Shown one piece after another: positions 6,818 through 10,549 of a stretch of DNA of 10,549 nucleotides. Below the pieces are notes generated by a model. It was not told the DNA's origin, ran no database searches, and saw only the letters and a program-made list of their open reading frames with translations. A program made the translations under genes and the position numbers. The stretch covers positions 1-10,549 of the forward strand of contig JALWHA010000179.1 in NCBI GenBank assembly GCA_027038695.1, in the 5' to 3' direction. The stretch is from Acidobacteriota bacterium. Its GTDB lineage: Bacteria > Acidobacteriota > Holophagae > Thermotomaculales > Thermotomaculaceae. The stretch's first letter is position 1. Each line of letters starts with the position of its first letter.

Positions 6818-8620
6818 ATGAAATGCAATTCCTGCGGGAAGACTTTTCCCGATGAATTTAAAAAGTGTCCCTACTGCGGTTTTCCGAAAACGACAGAGAA
6901 TTCGGAAATAAACCTTATAAAACAGAATCTAAATTACTTAAAAAACCTGAAAAATTACTTTGAACAGGCGGTTGCCAATATAGAAAACTCTTTAAATCAA
7001 ATGGAAAAAACAATCCCGCAACAATCTATTACACCGACAATCAAAGAGTCTCCACATCCCGTCAGGCCTGCCGAAAAAAAAGCAAAACAGCCTTTTTTAG
7101 AAAAATTTTTAGGGGAAAAATTCCTTTTAACCATAGGGATTATAGCAATATTATTCGCATCGGCATTTTTTCTTAAATACTCATTTGAAAAGAATCTCTT
7201 CACCCCGCTTTTCAGGGTAACGGTCACCACAATTGCGGGAATAGGGTTTATGGCGGCAGGCTACTATCTGAAGTCAAAATACAGGATATTCGGAGTAATC
7301 CTGATTAGCGGCGGCATAGCGGTATTATTCTTCTCAAACTTCGCAAGTTTGGTCTTGTACGGATTTTACGGAACTATAACTGCATTTATAATCAACCTGA
7401 TTCTCGTCGCATGTTCACTTTTCCTTGCAGTTACATTTAACTCTCAATGGGTTTCAATAATCGGAATAGGAGGTGCTTATTTAACGCCTTTAAGTTTGAA
7501 GTCCGCATTAACAAACGATTTCGGATTCTTCACCTATCTTTTTGTCTTAACCCTTGCTCCAATATTCCTCGCCTATAAAAAGAAATGGTCGTTAATCGTT
7601 ATACTTTCAAACACCTTTACTGTTATGTGGTTTTATATGTGGTATTACTCATACTTTAAAACAAACTCAAGCCTTCACTTTATCTACTTCGGAATATGGT
7701 TTTACACGGCATTTACAATTGCAACGCTATTCTATCTGAAAGAAAAAAACACTCATTCATTGTACGCCTTATCACCCTTAATAGCAATGTTTTTCTACCC
7801 CCTTATCTCGGTTAAAACAATGGGGTTTGCTGGCTCGCATACGCTGTCACCGGGGTTTCTCTATGCTATTGCGGGGATACTGTTTGCGGTTGCAAGCAGG
7901 TTGAAAAACTTAAACGACAGAGAAAGGGTTTTTCTTTTCGTAACGGGGATACTGACAATATTCACCGGAATCTACTTTAACTTTAATACGGTATCTTTTA
8001 CCGCTTATCTATCCATAACGCTTGTTCTGTCTGTCTACCTATTTTTAATTACCGAAAAAAAGTGGATACCTGTGTTAAACCTGACTTTAATAGCGTTTCT
8101 ATTCTTTAAAGCCACAACCTATGACATCTTTGAAAACCTGAAATTTAACTTCAGTCATTTCGCCTTTTTAAACTACAAAAACATTTTATCAAGGGTAATG
8201 GAATACTTTGCGGTAATTGCCGCAATCACCTTGAACTCAAAAGCGGCTTTAAGGAAAAACGCAAAATGGTTTTCTTATATAGCGGGATTTTTTGCGGGAT
8301 TGACAATGCTTGCTTTCTTAACCTATGAGGCTTCAAGCGTTTTTTATATATGTTCAGGCAAAGGGCAAAGTATGGGAATCTCATTAACTTGGGCCGTTTT
8401 CGCCTTTATCCTCTTCTACATCGGAACCAGAAAGGATAAATTGGTTTTCACCGTTCCCGCCTATATTCTCTTCGGCGGAGTACTGCTAAAACTATTCTTT
8501 ATAGACATAATATCCCTATCCGCACTTTACAGGGTATTGACATTCTTCATTACGGGAATTGTCCTGATTGTATCCTCTTACGTTTACTATAAATTTTCAA
8601 AAACAGACAAAACCCCTTAA
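6818..8620 (+). CDS. Zinc-ribbon DUF2339 multi-pass membrane protein
   Basis: The function is unknown; DUF2339 proteins are predicted inner-membrane proteins. The 600 residues start with a zinc ribbon (C3-x2-C6 and C17-x2-C20, in MKCNSCGKTF and KKCPYCGFP). A probable coiled coil follows at about 30-65, then a polar proline/lysine-rich linker at about 66-98. The membrane region then begins with EKFLGEKFLLTIGIIAI and ASAFFLKYSFEKNLFTP. This matches the start of DUF2339 domains, which typically have a GIIAL..G.AFFLKYA pattern followed by a proline and arginine. About fifteen or more hydrophobic segments fill the rest to the C-terminus, which ends with a short basic tail. The start is fixed by the zinc ribbon and by AGGGGG four bases upstream. 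It may be co-transcribed with OsmC. The cytosolic zinc ribbon and coiled coil could serve for protein binding, which is inference. Confidence 0.83.
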   Translation: MKCNSCGKTFPDEFKKCPYCGFPKTTENSEINLIKQNLNYLKNLKNYFEQAVANIENSLNQMEKTIPQQSITPTIKESPHPVRPAEKKAKQPFLEKFLGEKFLLTIGIIAILFASAFFLKYSFEKNLFTPLFRVTVTTIAGIGFMAAGYYLKSKYRIFGVILISGGIAVLFFSNFASLVLYGFYGTITAFIINLILVACSLFLAVTFNSQWVSIIGIGGAYLTPLSLKSALTNDFGFFTYLFVLTLAPIFLAYKKKWSLIVILSNTFTVMWFYMWYYSYFKTNSSLHFIYFGIWFYTAFTIATLFYLKEKNTHSLYALSPLIAMFFYPLISVKTMGFAGSHTLSPGFLYAIAGILFAVASRLKNLNDRERVFLFVTGILTIFTGIYFNFNTVSFTAYLSITLVLSVYLFLITEKKWIPVLNLTLIAFLFFKATTYDIFENLKFNFSHFAFLNYKNILSRVMEYFAVIAAITLNSKAALRKNAKWFSYIAGFFAGLTMLAFLTYEASSVFYICSGKGQSMGISLTWAVFAFILFYIGTRKDKLVFTVPAYILFGGVLLKLFFIDIISLSALYRVLTFFITGIVLIVSSYVYYKFSKTDKTP

Positions 8621-8654
8621 TGAATCGTTAATCGGCAAATTTCTCAAAATCGTA

Positions 8655-8753
8655 TTACGTTAAATCAAAGGGTTCTTTATCCAACATGTCCGGATTGTCC
8701 TTTAGCCATTTTAAGAGATAAAGCCTGACAATATAATTGCTGCAATAATTGTC
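8655..8753 (-). pseudogene. C-terminal tail of the ankyrin gene, beyond an in-frame TGA
   Basis: Directly after the TGA at 8754-8756, the same reading frame stays open for 32 codons to a TAA at 8655-8657. It reads like real protein, for example YIVRLYLLKWLKDNPDMLDK, with an amphipathic helix and a polar end. It has no start codon near its beginning and no ribosome binding site, so it is unlikely to be an independent gene. The simplest reading is that it was the original C-terminus and that the TGA is a nonsense mutation. Stop-codon readthrough or a sequencing error would look the same. Confidence 0.5.
8727..8753 (-). other. Imperfect hairpin immediately after the internal TGA
   Basis: On the minus strand the first bases after the TGA, GACAAT, pair with ATTGTC (six pairs). 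Inside, ATTG could pair with CAAT (four pairs) around a three-base loop, with an asymmetric internal loop between the two stems. No T-tract follows, so it is not a normal intrinsic terminator. Its position just after a TGA is where recoding structures sit, but it does not clearly match the bacterial SECIS pattern. Confidence 0.3.
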
Positions 8754-9077
8754 TCATAAAAAAGCCCCTTCCGAATTCAGAAAATGAGTAATCGGGGGGT
8801 TGCTCGGCCCAAGCATCGGGGGTGTCAGGTACAATTTACGCAAATTAATGTTTTTAACTACAAAATCCATAAATTTTTTGCATATCTGAAAATTTGCTTT
8901 ATCAACCTTCGGAGCCAGAAACAAAAAATAAAGGAAATTGCGGGCAAGAGCATGGGTTGTATAGATATTAACATTGTACTTTAATAAAAGTTTCAATAAT
9001 CTAAGGTTAAAGGAAATAACAACACCATGTAATATTTTCAATGTCTGTTTGTCAGATAATACCCTGCCGTCAAACCT
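8754..9077 (-). pseudogene. Continuation of the ankyrin-repeat protein in the -1 frame
   Basis: This frame is open from 9116 to the TGA at 8754-8756 but has no ATG or GTG. The only candidate is a TTG at 9041, which overlaps the stop of the preceding ankyrin gene. The predicted protein contains KILHGVVISFNLRLLKLLLK followed by YNVNI, a recognisable ankyrin-type helix pair and turn. The open frame reaches back past the A8 run at 9077-9084. Joining it there to the upstream gene adds 107 residues and gives an uninterrupted ankyrin-like protein of 376 residues. I therefore treat it as the 3' part of the same gene, separated by a frameshift, rather than as a separate 95-residue protein. The rest (about 60 residues, with TPPMLGPSNPPITHFLNSEG near the end) matches nothing I recognise. 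Confidence 0.6.
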
Positions 9078-9883
9078 TTTTTTTGAAGCAAATCCAACAA
9101 AAATACATTTGTTCTTTTAAAAGCGAGTTCTAATAAAACCGCCGCATGTTCCTCAATAACCCTGTCTAAATCGGGATACTCATACTCGTCAAACAAAGCC
9201 ATTGCCACAGACTTGCTATCGCAACAGAAAAATGGGTAAAAGCCCTTAGAGTTCTTGATATCAGGTTTTACACCGTTTTTTAAAAGCAAATTTAAAAAAT
9301 CAAGATCCACATGAGAAAGAAGAGAACACAACAAATCTCCCTTTTCTTCCTGTGAATAATGACTCAAAATCCCCTTTTTAAGTAAAAATTTCGCTATCTT
9401 ATATTCACCAACCTCAACCGCTACATCCAAGAGAGTTTTGTTATTGTCATCTCTAACATTAACATCCCAACTTTTTTTTTCAATACAGTACCGAACAGTT
9501 TCCATATCCTTATTAAATACTGAAAAATGCAGAGGGGTAAAACCGTATATCTCGTCAGATTCATAGGGGGAAAGACCCGCTTCTAACAAAAAATCAATAA
9601 CTTCATAATTTCCCACCCTGACGGCATCATAAAGCAGGTTGCTCTCGTCAAAATCCCTTACAAATATATCGGCACCGTTTTCTATAAACATTTTGAAAAT
9701 ATCAGTATTCCTTACGGCATGAAAAATCAAAGGCGAATCATTAATTGAAGCATTTATGTCAGTTCCGAGGGTTATAGCAAATTTGCACAGATTGAAGTCA
9801 AGGCTTTGAGTTCCATCCCACAACAGTTTATTTAAATATTCCTGAGAAAGTTTCGGCAATTTTATCCGTTTTCTTCCAAACAT
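9038..9883 (-). CDS. Ankyrin-repeat protein (5' part of a split gene)
   Basis: Ankyrin repeats form solenoids that bind other proteins; the partner here is unknown. The 281 residues contain about six to seven degenerate repeats. The clearest are PLIFHAVRNTDIFKMFIENG (51-70), LLYDAVRVGNYEVIDFLLEA (83-102), GFTPLHFSVFNKDMETVRYC (114-133), LLDVAVEVGEYKIAKFLLKK (151-170) and LLSHVDLDFLNLLLKNGVKP (188-207). A final LLELAFKRTNVFLLDLLQKK ends at residue 269. No signal peptide or membrane segment is seen, so it is probably cytoplasmic. The last 12 residues after the A8 run (GLTAGYYLTNRH) break the repeat pattern, while the -1 frame restores it. The ATG at 9883 has a GGGGA-type Shine-Dalgarno close upstream. 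Homology-free repeat proteins like this are often accessory; an immunity or effector role is possible but unsupported. Confidence 0.75.
   Translation of the reverse strand: MFGRKRIKLPKLSQEYLNKLLWDGTQSLDFNLCKFAITLGTDINASINDSPLIFHAVRNTDIFKMFIENGADIFVRDFDESNLLYDAVRVGNYEVIDFLLEAGLSPYESDEIYGFTPLHFSVFNKDMETVRYCIEKKSWDVNVRDDNNKTLLDVAVEVGEYKIAKFLLKKGILSHYSQEEKGDLLCSLLSHVDLDFLNLLLKNGVKPDIKNSKGFYPFFCCDSKSVAMALFDEYEYPDLDRVIEEHAAVLLELAFKRTNVFLLDLLQKKGLTAGYYLTNRH
9077..9084 (-). other. A8 homopolymer, slippage or frameshift point in the ankyrin gene
   Basis: On the coding strand the gene reads CAA AAA AAA GGT (Q267 K268 K269 G270). A -1 slip on this run turns the next codons into AGG TTT GAC and enters the open ankyrin-like frame. 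A AAA AAA G fits the X XXY YYZ pattern of -1 slippery sites, and runs of this kind also cause polymerase slippage. An indel of this run, of biological or sequencing origin, is the plain alternative. Confidence 0.5.
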
Positions 9884-9945
9884 CTCTTCCCCGCTTTCAA
9901 CCTAAAAGAAATAATGCTTCTTTCACTGTTGCAGAAGGTTTATTA

Positions 9946-9951
9946 ATTATA
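9946..9951 (-). promoter_or_regulatory. Candidate -10 box for the ankyrin gene
   Basis: On the minus strand a perfect TATAAT lies about 60 bases before the ATG at 9883, in the gap after the upstream gene. No convincing -35 box is found at 16-18 bases, so the call is weak. Confidence 0.3.
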
Positions 9952-9987
9952 AAGTATACTAAATGAAAATACTATTTCTTAATCAAT

Positions 9988-10488
9988 TTATTTAGAACAT
10001 ACAAAATTTGTTGTCCAGCCCTTAACGGCATCAGAGTGAACACCAATATACTTTAACATATTACCCACCTCATATTTATCCGTATTGGTCTGTGCCCTCA
10101 CGGCTTGTGATTTTACAAATACCTGGATCCCAATATCCACGGCATATCCCAACTCTTTTAACACATCTGATTGAAACATCAAAGATTCTTTAATAAGTCG
10201 TTTTGCACATAAATAAGGATACTTTTCAAACAAAAACTTAAAAATTCTATCCGGGGATTTGCTTTTTATTTCGTTTTCAATTCTATTTTTACTTTTTACC
10301 AGTTCGGTATCATTAACGGAAAACTTAATTCCATTTAATATAAGAGAGACTAAATTATCTCGATTTTTAAACTTCAACTGCGGATTATCTTCTAAAGATA
10401 AAAGATACTTTTTAATTTCGGGTTTAATGTTTGTATACAATTCATTTTGTTCTTTTTCAAAATCGATATTTAATATTTCTTTTTTCAA
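9988..10488 (-). CDS. Hypothetical lysine-rich protein, start uncertain
   Basis: I do not recognise this protein. The 166 residues are lysine/glutamate-rich and look mostly helical. The N-terminal part is highly charged (KKEILNIDFEKEQNELYTNI). The middle holds DRIFKFLFEKYPYLCAKRLI and LKELGYAVDIGIQVFVKSQA. It ends VKGWTTNFVCSK. No signal peptide, membrane segment or known motif is seen. The only in-frame start in the 5' part is TTG at 10488, without a Shine-Dalgarno; the first in-frame methionine is residue 104. An ATG at 10505 lies in another frame and would join this one if one more T were present in TTTT just upstream of the TTG's GAAAAAA. So the 5' end may be broken or mis-sequenced. It lies 104 bases before the ankyrin gene on the same strand, so the two may form one transcript. 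Confidence 0.5.
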   Translation of the reverse strand: MKKEILNIDFEKEQNELYTNIKPEIKKYLLSLEDNPQLKFKNRDNLVSLILNGIKFSVNDTELVKSKNRIENEIKSKSPDRIFKFLFEKYPYLCAKRLIKESLMFQSDVLKELGYAVDIGIQVFVKSQAVRAQTNTDKYEVGNMLKYIGVHSDAVKGWTTNFVCSK

Positions 10489-10549
10489 AACAGATTTATT
10501 AACATGGTAATTGTTTTAAAAGTAAAAAATAAATGTATTTAAATATAAA

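Noticed and set aside
8727..8756. Selenocysteine insertion site (TGA plus hairpin).
   Set aside because: The hairpin is short and imperfect, its loop lacks a recognisable SECIS pattern, and the context is an ankyrin-type protein with no redox motif. Kept only as a weak alternative in the findings.
8784..8984. Plus-strand 66-codon frame in the convergent region.
   Set aside because: It lies opposite the ankyrin continuation, which has recognisable repeat sequence; no ribosome site supports the plus-strand frame.
8754..9041. Independent 95-residue gene starting at TTG 9041 and overlapping the ankyrin stop.
   Set aside because: The frame is open well upstream of the TTG and continues the ankyrin pattern, so a split of one gene explains it better than a separate gene.
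9884..9940. Short stem CTTCT/AGAAG in the ankyrin gene leader as an attenuator or riboswitch.
   Set aside because: Only five pairs with an 11-base loop and no T-tract; easily due to chance in AT-rich DNA.

Overview
The window looks like chromosomal DNA from an AT-rich, diderm (outer-membrane) bacterium. The clearest sign is a long TamB-type protein (outer-membrane biogenesis or lipid transport). The other recognisable genes are core or common types: an acyl-CoA carboxylase biotin carboxylase and its biotin carrier, an ABC-2-type ATPase, an OsmC-family protein and a DUF2339 membrane protein. I cannot assign a phylum from the sequence alone. No rRNA, tRNA, CRISPR array, insertion sequence or phage gene was recognised.

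Left part (1-6177, minus strand). A promoter in the divergent gap near 6149-6177 reads leftwards into biotin carboxylase (4627-6114), a biotin carrier protein (4135-4617) and TamB (599-4135). The first two genes are 9 bases apart and the last two overlap by one base, so this is a tight operon joining acyl-CoA carboxylation to envelope biogenesis. An ABC transporter ATPase (start at 493, cut by the window edge) follows on the same strand after a 105-base gap. No carboxyltransferase subunit is present in the window.

Middle (6178-8620, plus strand). The divergent gap holds a 12-base direct repeat. Its second copy is one arm of a near-perfect palindrome that overlaps the predicted promoter of the OsmC gene (6319-6735). 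Next is a 600-residue protein (6818-8620) with an N-terminal zinc ribbon, a short coiled coil and a DUF2339 multi-pass membrane region. An inverted repeat can pair with and mask its Shine-Dalgarno sequence.

Right part (8621-10549, minus strand). This part looks accessory and possibly decaying. A divergent ankyrin-repeat gene (9038-9883) runs into a run of eight A's. The neighbouring frame continues the ankyrin-like protein for 107 codons, then meets a TGA, after which the same frame stays protein-like for 32 more codons. So one ancestral gene of about 409 codons is now split by an apparent frameshift and an apparent nonsense codon, or is expressed through recoding. Upstream of it is an unrecognised 166-residue lysine-rich protein (9988-10488) with only a TTG start and no ribosome binding site.

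The most interesting points are the broken or recoded ankyrin gene, the carboxylase-TamB coupling and the two inverted-repeat regulatory regions around the OsmC and DUF2339 genes. I did not find a convincing wholly new system.
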